Shown: positions 16,845-24,725 of the stretch, one piece after another
Layout: each line of letters begins with the position of its first letter
Numbering within the stretch: the first letter of the stretch is position 1
From: Rhodanobacter sp. FW104-R8
Lineage (GTDB): Bacteria > Pseudomonadota > Gammaproteobacteria > Xanthomonadales > Rhodanobacteraceae
Reading direction: 5' to 3'
DNA length: 64,000 nucleotides
NCBI RefSeq assembly: GCF_001617365.1
Contig: NZ_LVJR01000028.1
Span: 1 to 64,000, forward strand
Position numbers and translations under genes: made by a program
The notes under the pieces: generated by a model
The model's database searches: none
The model's input: only the letters and a program-made list of their open reading frames with translations
What the model was told of the DNA's origin: nothing

Positions 16845-17161
16845 GACACTTCTCCTCGCTGACGGCGCACCATTCGGCGCCCACGGTCCACTGCTGGATG
16901 GCATATGCACCTTGATCCTTCCCGGCAACGCCAGGCGCACTCGTACTTCCAACGAACGCAACCACCTCAAATCAGATCGGAAGATTCCCGCGCCGGCAGC
17001 ATACCGGCCGGCAGGCGAGTAATCCGAAGGATGGCCCTCGCCACCCGGCCAAGAGGCGAAGCCTGCTTCGTAGAGTCGACGGGCAAGCAAAAGGATTCAC
17101 CACGGCGGGCAGATCACGAAGAATCTTCACGTATCGGCGCCGCGACGGTTCATGCGCTTCG
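16845..17161. other. Gene-free interval between the DUF427 gene and the PagL-like gene
   Basis: Apart from the ECF motif at 17071-17099 no gene is supported here. If that motif is the promoter, most of the interval is a roughly 220-base 5' leader of the DUF427-patatin transcript. I see no coding frame with a recognisable product in it. Confidence 0.5.
17071..17099 (-). promoter_or_regulatory. Putative ECF promoter (motif A) upstream of DUF427-patatin
   Basis: Minus-strand TGAATCCTTTTG (17088-17099), then 12 bases, then CTCTA (17071-17075), followed by CG. Block identity and spacing match the bufA copy. Confidence 0.6.
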
Positions 17162-17605
17162 TCATGGCGTCTTCATGTCCACGCCGACCAGCAGCATCGT
17201 CTCGCCGAGATTCGGCTTCCGGGTGCCGCCGTTGGAGACATGCCTTATCAGGATGGCGAAGCCGTGCCGGGACCAGCCCAACGAACTCACAAATTGCTGA
17301 GTGCTGCTCAAGGCTTTCGTCCGTGGCGCCGCTGCCCCCAGCTGAAAGCTGAAAAACATGTGGTGCCAGAGCTCCGGCAGACGAATGCCTGCCGCAGCAA
17401 CCCAGACACTGCGGTCGAAATCTCCTCCCTGGTGCCGGCGGGCCGCCACGTAGGAGAGTCCCATGTCGGGCTGCACTTCGAGGCCTTTCCATGAGCGCGT
17501 GGTACCCAGTCCATCGTGCATCGAGTATCCGGCCCCGCCAGCGCGATCAGACGACCGACGATGGGCGAGGGCGCGCACAGCGGGTCCGGTAGGCTCGGAA
17601 TTCAC
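17162..17605 (-). CDS. PagL-like lipid A 3-O-deacylase (acyloxyacyl hydrolase), N-terminus apparently defective
   Basis: The C-terminal part matches the PagL outer-membrane beta-barrel: SSTQQFVSSLGWSRHGFAI, then IRHVSNGGTRKPNLGETMLL. It retains the His-x-Ser pair and a downstream Glu of the catalytic triad. Such enzymes remove the 3-O-acyl chain of lipid A. No signal peptide is found in any of the three frames upstream. An ATG at 17686 lies upstream of the predicted transcription start, so translation may begin at GTG 17605 or ATG 17521. This suggests the gene lost its signal sequence or is decaying. The catalytic part shows no internal stop. Confidence 0.6.
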   Translation of the reverse strand: MNSEPTGPAVRALAHRRSSDRAGGAGYSMHDGLGTTRSWKGLEVQPDMGLSYVAARRHQGGDFDRSVWVAAAGIRLPELWHHMFFSFQLGAAAPRTKALSSTQQFVSSLGWSRHGFAILIRHVSNGGTRKPNLGETMLLVGVDMKTP

Positions 17606-17668
17606 AGTCCGTGAGCACGGGGGGATGGCGGTGAACTCCCTCTGCCGCTGTGCAACGCCCTCACCCGC

Positions 17669-17698
17669 ATAGAGCAGGCAAACCACCCATCGGATTCA
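17669..17698 (-). promoter_or_regulatory. Putative ECF promoter (motif A) of the PagL-like gene
   Basis: Minus-strand TGAATCC (17692-17698) is followed 17 bases later by CTCTATGCG (-10 block 17669-17674). The five bases after TGAATCC differ from the other copies, but the spacing is the same. Confidence 0.5.
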
Positions 17699-17706
17699 TT
17701 GGCGCC

Positions 17707-18561
17707 TCACGACGACCGCGAGGCGCCCGGCGAACGCCCGTGAATGCGCTTGAAGGCGCGACTGAACGCGGCCTCCGTCGCATAGCCGGCGATCACCGCC
17801 GCCTCGGCCACGCTGACGCCACGCTCGGCCAGCGCCGACTGTGCCTGCTGCATGCGCAGGCCGGTGACGTAGTCCATGGGAGTGACCCCGACCGCCTGGA
17901 CAAACCGTCGCGCGAACGCGGCCCGCGACAAATGTGCGGTGTCGGCGAGGGCGGCAACCGTCCAGGGATGCTGCGGATCATGATGCAAGGCCAGCAGCGA
18001 CGCACCCAGGGAAGGATCGGACATCGCGCTCAACAACCCCCGTTCCACGGTGCCCGAGGTCACGCACTGTCGCAGTGCGTACATGAACAGCGCATCGGAC
18101 AGCTTGTCCATCAGCAGCATGGCGCCGGGGCCGTTCTGCTCGGCCTCGGCGATGATCAACTGCAGCAGCGCCGCCGGCGCTCCGGACGCCATATTCTCCG
18201 GCGTCGGGTTGTGTCGAAGCAGCATCTGCGCCGGCAATGAAGCCAGCAACACTTCGGCCAGTGGCGAGTCAAACTCGAAGTAACCGCACAACAGCAGCGT
18301 GCCGACGGTGTCGTCAGCGTCACGCGGAGCGATCAGGCAGTGGTCCTGCGGGCGGATGAACAACACCGCGTCGCCGGCCTGCAGCGCCACGTCGGCCGCG
18401 CCATCGTCCGTGCGCAGCACACAGGAGCCACCAGCCACCAGATGGAACATCGCCTTGCGCTCGTACTCACCGTCGAGGGTCCACTGCCCGCAGTGGGCAG
18501 TCCGATGAAACACGCGTGTCTGCAGGCGCAGATGGCGCATCAATTCGCTCAGTTCGTCCAC
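17707..18561 (-). CDS. AraC-family transcriptional regulator with cupin sensor domain
   Basis: A 284-residue regulator. The N-terminal cupin-type domain (MFHLVAGGSCVLRTDDG, LQAGDAVLFIRPQDHCLI) is followed by two C-terminal helix-turn-helices: WTVAALADTAHLSRAAFARRF and VSVAEAAVIAGYATEAAFSRAF, closing HGRSPGASR. It starts with GTG at 18561 after a good GGAG. Divergence from the AhpD-like gene at 18701, with 139 bases between, suggests it controls the plus-strand redox cluster. The inducer is unknown. Confidence 0.88.
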   Translation of the reverse strand: MDELSELMRHLRLQTRVFHRTAHCGQWTLDGEYERKAMFHLVAGGSCVLRTDDGAADVALQAGDAVLFIRPQDHCLIAPRDADDTVGTLLLCGYFEFDSPLAEVLLASLPAQMLLRHNPTPENMASGAPAALLQLIIAEAEQNGPGAMLLMDKLSDALFMYALRQCVTSGTVERGLLSAMSDPSLGASLLALHHDPQHPWTVAALADTAHLSRAAFARRFVQAVGVTPMDYVTGLRMQQAQSALAERGVSVAEAAVIAGYATEAAFSRAFKRIHGRSPGASRSS

Positions 18562-18700
18562 GGCAGCTCCAGATCAAGACGCAGGGACAAGCATGCGCGC
18601 GCTGCGGGCATGGCTGCCGCCCCGGCCGGTTGTCAAAGTATGCCCGGGGCCGACGCGACATCCGATCGGCCGCACATCCAACCACCAAGGAGTATGACCC

Positions 18701-19258
18701 ATGAGCGAATTCACCTTGCAAACTCCCGACACGGCTCCCGGGGCGGCGCGCGCGCTGCTGCAGGGCGTGCAAAAGCAGATGGGCTTCGTGCCCAACCTGT
18801 ATGCCAACCTCGCCAATGCGCCAGCGGCGCTGGAGGCCTATTTCGGCCTGTCTTCGCAGTTCGACAAGACGTCATTCAACCCGGTGGAACGCCAGGTGGT
18901 GCTGTTGACCGCCAGCGTGGAGAACGGCTGTGAATTCTGCGTCGCCGCCCACTCGATGATCGCGCGCAAGGTGGCCAAGGCTCCCGATGGCGTCGTCGAT
19001 GCGTTGCGAAACCGCACCACGGTGCCGGACGCGCGGCTGCAGGCGCTGTCCTCGTTCACCCGCAGCATGGTGAAGGAGCGCGGCTGGGTCGCGGGGGCGC
19101 CGCTGGAAGCCTTTCTCAAGGCCGGGTTCACCCATCAGCAGGCGCTGGAAGTCGTGCTGGGCGTCAGCATGAAGACGCTGAGCAACTACGCCAACCACTT
19201 GACCGGGACCTTGACCAACAAGGAATTCTCCAGCGAAGCCTGGCATCGCCCAGCGTAA
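18701..19258 (+). CDS. AhpD-like carboxymuconolactone decarboxylase-family protein
   Basis: A 185-residue all-helical AhpD/CMD-fold protein. The catalytic motif ENGCEFCVAAHS has the ExxCxxCxxxH arrangement of alkylhydroperoxidases, giving a redox-active CxxC with a proton-relay His. The start follows AAGGAG. It is the first gene of the plus-strand cluster divergent from the AraC regulator and probably deals with peroxides or electrophiles. The substrate is unknown. Confidence 0.88.
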   Translation: MSEFTLQTPDTAPGAARALLQGVQKQMGFVPNLYANLANAPAALEAYFGLSSQFDKTSFNPVERQVVLLTASVENGCEFCVAAHSMIARKVAKAPDGVVDALRNRTTVPDARLQALSSFTRSMVKERGWVAGAPLEAFLKAGFTHQQALEVVLGVSMKTLSNYANHLTGTLTNKEFSSEAWHRPA

Positions 19259-19372
19259 GCGCGGTACCCGAACGCCGTTATGTGGACAGGTCGGTCAACC
19301 CGATCGCCACCACTCCGATTGGGCAGTGCCATCCGCGCGTGCCGCACTGCCCGCCCTTCCTAGGAAGCACGA

Positions 19373-19693
19373 ATGATCAAAGCAAGCGTGATGTACCCGT
19401 ACGCCCCTGGAGCCAGGTTCGACCATGCGTACTACCGCGAGACACACATGCCCCTCGTGAAGCGCCGCATGGGCGAGAGCTGCAGGTACTACTCGATCGA
19501 CAAAGGGCTGGCCGGCGGATCGCCCGATACGGCACCGACCTATCTCGGCATGAGCCACATCTTCTGCGACTCGGTGGAGGCGTTCCAGGACGGCTTCGGG
19601 CCGCACGCCGCCGAACTGCTGGAAGATCTGCGCAACTTCACCGATGTTGCCCCGGTGATCCAGATCAGCGAAGTCCTGGTGGAGCGGGGCTAG
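19373..19693 (+). CDS. EthD-family small protein
   Basis: A 106-residue dimeric alpha-beta barrel protein of the EthD family (IKASVMYPYAPGARFDHAYYRETHMPLVKRRM at the start fits the family's Tyr/His-rich opening, shown here only by its key blocks MYPY, FDHAYY and HMPLV). EthD proteins accompany oxidative degradation or detoxification operons, often without a known reaction. It follows the AhpD-like gene by 114 bases on the same strand. Confidence 0.83.
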   Translation: MIKASVMYPYAPGARFDHAYYRETHMPLVKRRMGESCRYYSIDKGLAGGSPDTAPTYLGMSHIFCDSVEAFQDGFGPHAAELLEDLRNFTDVAPVIQISEVLVERG

Positions 19694-19815
19694 GAGGACC
19701 GTTCCACCCGGTGGAATCAGGCATGACGCGCAAAAACGGTTATTCGAGGTGCCCGGCAACGAAGCCGTGCTCCGCCGCACTCTACCGATACATCTACCTG
19801 CCGAGGAGCCATCCC

Positions 19816-20235
19816 ATGAACTTCACGAATCGTCTGAGCCTGTCCCTGCTTGGGTTGCGGCTGACGGTGTTCCTGGTGATGCTGATGTGGGCCCTGGACA
19901 AGTTCATCCGGCCCGGGCACGCCGCCGGTGTATTCGAGCGCTTCTACGCCGTGGCAGGACTAGGTGCCTCGGCGTTCACCATCCTGGGCGCGCTTGAACT
20001 GTTGCTCCTGCTGGCCTTCGTCATGGGGATTTTGCGCCGTTTCTCCTATGGCGCCGTAGTGCTCTTGCACGCGGGCTCCACGCTGTCGTCGTGGCACCAG
20101 TACCTGCATCCCCACGAAGGCGCCAACCTGCTGTTCTTCACGGCATGGCCCATGCTGGCAGCGTGCGTGGCGCTGTACCTGCTGCGCGACAGCGATGGGT
20201 TTACCGTCGACGGTGTCCGCCATGCCCATCCATGA
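19816..20235 (+). CDS. DoxX-like membrane protein
   Basis: A 139-residue membrane protein with four hydrophobic segments (LGLRLTVFLVMLMWALDKF, SAFTILGALELLLLLAFVMG, a third around YGAVVLLHAGS and a C-terminal FTAWPMLAACVALYLL). The DKFIRPGHAAGVFERFY segment between helices 1 and 2 is typical of DoxX-like proteins. The ATG at 19816 follows GAGGAG. Its stop overlaps the start of the next gene, placing it in the same operon. Confidence 0.75.
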   Translation: MNFTNRLSLSLLGLRLTVFLVMLMWALDKFIRPGHAAGVFERFYAVAGLGASAFTILGALELLLLLAFVMGILRRFSYGAVVLLHAGSTLSSWHQYLHPHEGANLLFFTAWPMLAACVALYLLRDSDGFTVDGVRHAHP

Positions 20236-20980
20236 CCACGATATTCCTGACGTACAGAGGGTGAACACAGCACCTCCGGCCATCGCGGTCTTCGACGCCT
20301 ACGGAACCCTGTTCGACGTGCATTCGGCCATGGCCCGCCTGGCCGGGATCGTTGGCCCGGACGCCGAACGCATATCAACGTTGTGGCGACAGAAGCAGCT
20401 TGAATACAGCTGGACGCGTAGCCTGATGGGGCGGTACGCCGATTTCTGGCAGGTCACCGAGGAGGCGCTCGACCATGCATTGGCCTCGTTCGGTCGCCGC
20501 GACAGCGTGGTTCGGCAAGCTTTGCTCGACGCCTACCGGAAGCTGGATGCTTATCCGGACGTGCGCGAGGCGCTTGGCGCCTGTCGTCGCCTGGGGTTGC
20601 CCGTGGCGGTATTTTCCAATGCCACCACGGCCATGCTGAACACGGCGCTGACTGCGGCCGGTCTCGATGATCTGGTCGACATCGTTTACTCGGTGCATGC
20701 ACTGGAGATGTTCAAGCCCGATGTACGGGTCTACGCCGCAGCCGCGAAGGCGTTCGGGGCAGTCCCGTCATCCATCGCGTTCCATTCGTCCAACGGCTGG
20801 GACGCGGCCGGTGCCGCATCGTGCGGATGGCGCACACTCTGGATCAACCGCGCCGGACTGCCGCGGGAATACCCCTGGATGGATGTACCGGCGGTGTCCG
20901 GCCTTGGTCAGGCATTGGCACGTATCGAAGCCTCGACCGCCGTCGATGCCATCCGCAACACCGGACAAAAGGGCGCCTGA
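20222..20980 (+). CDS. HAD-superfamily type II (S)-2-haloacid dehalogenase
   Basis: A 252-residue HAD hydrolase. The nucleophile motif VFDAYGTLFDVHS, motif II VAVFSNATTAML, the catalytic Lys in FKPDVRVY and motif III FHSSNGWDAAGAASCG match L-2-haloacid dehalogenases, which replace the halogen of 2-haloalkanoates with hydroxyl. The ATG at 20222 overlaps the DoxX stop by 14 bases; a GTG at 20261 is an alternative. The next gene starts on the base after its stop, so the two are coupled. The natural substrate is not shown by the sequence. Confidence 0.88.
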   Translation: MPIHDHDIPDVQRVNTAPPAIAVFDAYGTLFDVHSAMARLAGIVGPDAERISTLWRQKQLEYSWTRSLMGRYADFWQVTEEALDHALASFGRRDSVVRQALLDAYRKLDAYPDVREALGACRRLGLPVAVFSNATTAMLNTALTAAGLDDLVDIVYSVHALEMFKPDVRVYAAAAKAFGAVPSSIAFHSSNGWDAAGAASCGWRTLWINRAGLPREYPWMDVPAVSGLGQALARIEASTAVDAIRNTGQKGA

Positions 20981-21535
20981 ATGGGCTGGATCAGCGAAAT
21001 CCCCGACAGCGAAGCGCAAGGCCCGCTGCGGCAGATCTATGATGCCGTGAAGGCGCAGCGCGGCAAGGTGGCACGTATCCTCGGCGCGCACAGCCTCGAC
21101 CCGGGTGGGCTGCAGCATCATCTCGATCTCTACATGCACCTGATGTTCTCGGCCGGTCCGTTGAGCCGGCGCGAGCGTGAGGCCATCGCGGTCACGGTTT
21201 CGGCCGCCAACGGCTGCGCCTACTGCGTGGCGCACCATCTGGAGGCGCTTCGATGCTACGAGAAGGACGAAGGGATGCTGGCTACGGTGCGCGACGCGCC
21301 GGACCGGCTCGCTGCGCCGCGGCTGCGCGCGATGCTGCTTTACGCGCGCAGGCTCACCGTCTCTCCCTCGACGATGGACGAGGAACAGGTAGGCGCGTTG
21401 CGCGCCGAAGGTCTAACCGACGCGGAAATACTGCGCATCAACCTGGTCACCGCCTATTTCAATTTCGTCAACCGGATCGCGTTGGGTTTGGGCGTCGAAG
21501 CCGACGCGCAAGAGGTTGCAGGTTACGCCAGATGA
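20981..21535 (+). CDS. Peroxidase-related AhpD-fold enzyme
   Basis: A 184-residue second AhpD/CMD-fold protein, nearest to the 'uncharacterised peroxidase-related enzyme' class. The motif SAANGCAYCVAHHLEAL carries CxxC with His, and LSRREREAIAVTVSA precedes it. It starts directly after the dehalogenase stop. It differs enough from the 18701 protein to be a distinct subfamily rather than a recent duplicate. Confidence 0.86.
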   Translation: MGWISEIPDSEAQGPLRQIYDAVKAQRGKVARILGAHSLDPGGLQHHLDLYMHLMFSAGPLSRREREAIAVTVSAANGCAYCVAHHLEALRCYEKDEGMLATVRDAPDRLAAPRLRAMLLYARRLTVSPSTMDEEQVGALRAEGLTDAEILRINLVTAYFNFVNRIALGLGVEADAQEVAGYAR

Positions 21536-21757
21536 GAGAATCGCCCGCCGCCGGTGCACGGACCCATGATGCCCCGCGGGGCGCACCGCTCCCCGATCGG
21601 CACGCCCCGCCCTGAGCTGGCGGCTGTGGCCCGGAACACGGAAAATGTTCCGCAAACGACATGTCGATCCGGAGGAATACTGCATGATGTCCGACCGCCT
21701 TCCGGTTCCGTCGCCGCCATGGCCGCTCGCCCACGTCGTGCCATCGCGCATCGTTCC

Positions 21758-22030
21758 ATGTCGGATCGCCGGATGAACAGGATCATGATCACCCTGCGCC
21801 GAACCCGGGCAATCGTGCTGCATCCGCCCCATCTGAAACGAACCTGCATGGTGGCTCTGCTCGTGGGGATCTGGCTGAGCGCTTTCAATGTCGGTGGGCA
21901 GCTGCTGGCCGGGCCTTGGGATCTGCCGTTGGCGATCAAGATCGCCATGAATGTATTGACCCCGTTTACCGTGGCCAACCTCGGCCTGATCTCTCGACAG
22001 GTCGGATCAGACTCTGACGAGGCCGGGTGA
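21758..22030 (+). CDS. Small two-helix membrane protein, NrtS-like
   Basis: A 90-residue protein with two hydrophobic helices (TCMVALLVGIWLSAFNVGG and LAIKIAMNVLTPFTVANLGL) joined by a short GPWDLP loop. The pattern of a basic N-terminus, Asn in helix 1 and TPF in helix 2 resembles the NrtS nitrate/nitrite transporter family, but the assignment is tentative. Starts at 21773 and 21785 are equally possible. The longer open frame upstream is probably non-coding. Confidence 0.55.
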   Translation: MSDRRMNRIMITLRRTRAIVLHPPHLKRTCMVALLVGIWLSAFNVGGQLLAGPWDLPLAIKIAMNVLTPFTVANLGLISRQVGSDSDEAG

Positions 22031-22172
22031 CCTCGTCGCGAAAATCGGGATCCACATGCACAGGGCTGGCCGCACGGCACATGCCATCCACCCTATCCAG
22101 CCGGCAGGCGAGACGCCGGATCCAATCGGGGCGAAACCGATTCGCCGGACCTTCTGATCGGAGCTCCCAACC

Positions 22173-23033
22173 ATGACCCGGTTTCTACTCATCCACGAAC
22201 CCGCGATCCGGCTCGGCGCCTTTTCCGGCATTTTCGCCGTGATGGCGCTATGGGAAGTGCTGGCGCCAAGGCGACGCCAAGCCATCGGCCGATGGAAGCG
22301 CTGGCCCGGCAATCTGGGCATCGTCGTGCTCGACAGCGTGCTCGTGCGGCTGATTTTCCCCACCGCGGCGGTCGGTGTCGCCTTGTTTGCCGCCGCCCAT
22401 GGCGGAGGGTTGCTTCAGGCGCTGGGAGTAACCGACGGGCTGGCTCTGGTCTCGTCCGTACTGCTGTTGGATCTGGCCGTCTATCTGCAGCACGTGATGT
22501 TTCACGCAGTGCCGCTGTTGTGGCGACTGCACCGGGTGCACCACACCGACCTCGAATTCGACCTGACCACCGGCGCACGTTTCCACCCGTTCGAGATCGT
22601 GCTTTCCTTGGTCATCAAGCTAGGTGTGATCGCGGCGCTGGGCGCGCCGGCAGTAGCCGTGCTGGCTTTTGAAGTGCTGCTCAATGCCACCTCCATGTTC
22701 AACCACGGCAATGTTCGCCTGCCGCAGCGGCTGGACGGCGTGCTGCGCTGGCTTCTCGTCACGCCGGACATGCACCGCGTGCACCATTCCTGGTATCCGC
22801 ACGAGACCAACTCCAACTTCGGCTTCAACCTGCCCTGGTGGGATCGCCTCTTCGGCACCTACTGCGCCCAGCCGCGGGACGGCCAGATCGGTATGACGAT
22901 AGGTATCAATCAGTTCCGCGACCCGTGCGAGCTGCGGTTGGACCGCATGCTTTGGCAGCCATTTCGCGGGCCGGTGCACAGCTATCCGATCAATGCCCGG
23001 CCAGAGCGCACCGACGGTATGCATAAGCCGTAG
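22173..23033 (+). CDS. Sterol desaturase/fatty-acid hydroxylase-family membrane protein
   Basis: A 286-residue integral membrane di-iron enzyme. The histidine clusters are all present: QHVMFH, LHRVHHTDLEFD and MHRVHHSWYPHET, with FNHGN between. These bind the non-haem di-iron centre that uses O2 for lipid desaturation or hydroxylation. About four membrane helices precede and surround the boxes. It closes the plus-strand redox cluster; the substrate lipid is unknown. Confidence 0.9.
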   Translation: MTRFLLIHEPAIRLGAFSGIFAVMALWEVLAPRRRQAIGRWKRWPGNLGIVVLDSVLVRLIFPTAAVGVALFAAAHGGGLLQALGVTDGLALVSSVLLLDLAVYLQHVMFHAVPLLWRLHRVHHTDLEFDLTTGARFHPFEIVLSLVIKLGVIAALGAPAVAVLAFEVLLNATSMFNHGNVRLPQRLDGVLRWLLVTPDMHRVHHSWYPHETNSNFGFNLPWWDRLFGTYCAQPRDGQIGMTIGINQFRDPCELRLDRMLWQPFRGPVHSYPINARPERTDGMHKP

Positions 23034-23120
23034 TCGACATCAGCACGGCGTTCAATACCCGACTCAGCAGATCCGATTGCGTGCGCCTGATACCGTCCGA
23101 GACCCGTCTCCGTCAGGAGT

Positions 23121-24140
23121 TCAACGATGAGCGGGCATGCCCTGCTGCCACCGCTCCACGTGCTGGTCTGCTAGGTCGGTGACATAGACATCGCCGTCCG
23201 CCGTCACGGCTACCGCACCGACGCCATACCCCGGTGCCCGCGGCGGCTGGTCGAAGGCGGTCAGGAAGCGGCCATCGGCGGTGAACTTCTGAATCCGGTT
23301 GTTTTCCTGGTCAGCCACGAACACATCGCCTTGCGGGCCGATGGCTACGGAAGTCGGCGTCCGGAACCAGCCACGCAGTCCGCCGAGAAAGTTGATCGAC
23401 GCGGGCAGATGCAGGCCGAACGGGCCGCCCCACATCCGCAAGAAGCGGCCATCCCGATCGAACACCTGGATGCGGTCGTTGTAGCCATCGGCGACGTAGA
23501 CATGGCCGTTCGAGGGAGAGACAGCCACATCCATCGGATAATTGAAGCTGCCGCCGGCCACATAGCCCTTGTGTCCCGTGATGCCGATCTGGCGAATAAA
23601 ACGTCCTTGCGGCGACAGCATCTGCACGCGCTGGTTATAGAAATCGGCCACGGCGATGGTGCCGTCGGGCTCGGCGCTGGCACCGCCGGGCGCGCGGAAC
23701 TGCCCCGGTGCCGATCCCTGTTGGCCGCCCAAGGTGCGCAGCAGGCGCCCGTCGAGCGTGAACACCTGCACCGCGTCGTTCCAGTAGTCGCCGACGTAGA
23801 GCTTGTCGCCGGCGATGTTCAAGTTCATGGGTCGTGCCTGCGGCAGCAGACCCTGTGGACCGACCGCGATGGCGCTCAGGAAGTGTCCCTGCAAGTCAAA
23901 GATCTGGATCCGGTGGTTCAGCGAATCGGCTACATAGACACGATGATCGGCAACCGCGATGCCGTTGGGGCCGTCGAATTGTCCCGGTGCCGAGCCGGGG
24001 CCGCCCCAACTGGCAACCCGCCGGTACGGCGGCTGTTTCGCGCTGGGTACAAAGCCGAACCCGATGACCAGCGCGGCGACGGCGAGCAACCCGACCAATC
24101 CCGCGCCGAAGATCGCGACCCACCTGACGATGCGACGCAT
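23121..24140 (-). CDS. NHL-repeat beta-propeller protein with N-terminal membrane anchor
   Basis: A 339-residue protein. A single N-terminal helix (VAIFGAGLVGLLAVAALVIGFGF) anchors a periplasmic six-bladed NHL propeller, shown by repeated units such as GPNGIAVADHRVYVADSLNHRIQIFD, YVADGYNDRIQVFDRDGRF and FVADQENNRIQKFTADGRF (quoted as blade cores). Such propellers bind ligands or peptides without a fixed reaction. It starts one base after the HMA gene ends, so both share the transcript from the 24.6-kb divergent region. Confidence 0.82.
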   Translation of the reverse strand: MRRIVRWVAIFGAGLVGLLAVAALVIGFGFVPSAKQPPYRRVASWGGPGSAPGQFDGPNGIAVADHRVYVADSLNHRIQIFDLQGHFLSAIAVGPQGLLPQARPMNLNIAGDKLYVGDYWNDAVQVFTLDGRLLRTLGGQQGSAPGQFRAPGGASAEPDGTIAVADFYNQRVQMLSPQGRFIRQIGITGHKGYVAGGSFNYPMDVAVSPSNGHVYVADGYNDRIQVFDRDGRFLRMWGGPFGLHLPASINFLGGLRGWFRTPTSVAIGPQGDVFVADQENNRIQKFTADGRFLTAFDQPPRAPGYGVGAVAVTADGDVYVTDLADQHVERWQQGMPAHR

Positions 24141-24141
24141 C

Positions 24142-24522
24142 TCAGTACCCTCCGGCGGGTTGCGACATGACCGCCTTCAACGTGAAGCCGGCCTGTTTCA
24201 CGGTCTGGGTAATCTGCGCCTGATCGAAACGCGTGCCGGGTTTGACGTGGACCATGATCACCCCGCTGGCGAGGTTGACGTCGGTGCCGGTGACGCCCGG
24301 AAGATGGCTGAACTGCTTCTCGATGCCGTAGGCACAGAACGGGCAGGCCAATCCGTCCACGCTCACGACGTAGGCGTCGGCGGGCCAGGCCTGTTGCGCC
24401 GGAGTCGATGTCGCCGCCTGAGCCGGGAAGGCCGCGCCAAAAGTCATGGCAAGCACCAGCAGCGCCGAGGCGAAAGCGATCCTGGGCATGTTCAAAACGC
24501 GGTGACGCAGGTTGCTGCTCAT
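24142..24522 (-). CDS. Secreted heavy-metal-associated (HMA) domain protein
   Basis: A 126-residue periplasmic protein: a signal peptide to about residue 37, then a ferredoxin-like HMA domain with the metal site GLACPFC (C60, C63) and LPGVTGTDVNLASGVIMVHV, a MerP/CopZ-like core. The ATG at 24522 has AGGAGA seven bases upstream. It is the first gene of the minus-strand unit from the divergent region holding a perfect 22-bp inverted repeat, and probably scavenges a soft metal ion in the periplasm. Confidence 0.85.
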   Translation of the reverse strand: MSSNLRHRVLNMPRIAFASALLVLAMTFGAAFPAQAATSTPAQQAWPADAYVVSVDGLACPFCAYGIEKQFSHLPGVTGTDVNLASGVIMVHVKPGTRFDQAQITQTVKQAGFTLKAVMSQPAGGY

Positions 24523-24577
24523 TGAAATTCTCCTGGGATCAACGCCTGTCAAAGGACGAGGCATGGGAAGCGTGTCA

Positions 24578-24639
24578 CTTGGAGTCAACTCCATGTCAAC
24601 AGCTGTCTGCAAAAAACTTGACATGGAGTTGACTCCAAG
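24578..24639. promoter_or_regulatory. Perfect 22-bp inverted repeat containing ZntR-like operator palindromes, between divergent genes
   Basis: Arms 24578-24599 and 24618-24639 are exact reverse complements, separated by 18 bases. Each arm holds the 14-base palindrome TGGAGTCAACTCCA (or its complement) flanked by TTGACA. On the plus strand TTGACA (24618-24623) is followed after 19 bases by TACCGT (24643-24648), the stretched spacing typical of MerR-family promoters. The palindrome core resembles the E. coli zntA operator. The minus-strand arm would serve the HMA-NHL unit, though its -10 is poor. Confidence 0.7.
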
Positions 24640-24725
24640 AACTACCGTGGTTCTCGAAGTCCTGGCGAATGGGCATCCCACTGAGATGCGCTGCCGATTT
24701 GAACCTCACTGATGGAGTCGCCCAC

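Noticed and set aside
24578-24639. Inverted repeat as insertion-sequence remnant
   Set aside because: Arms are 18 bases apart with no transposase or target duplication; the operator reading explains it better.
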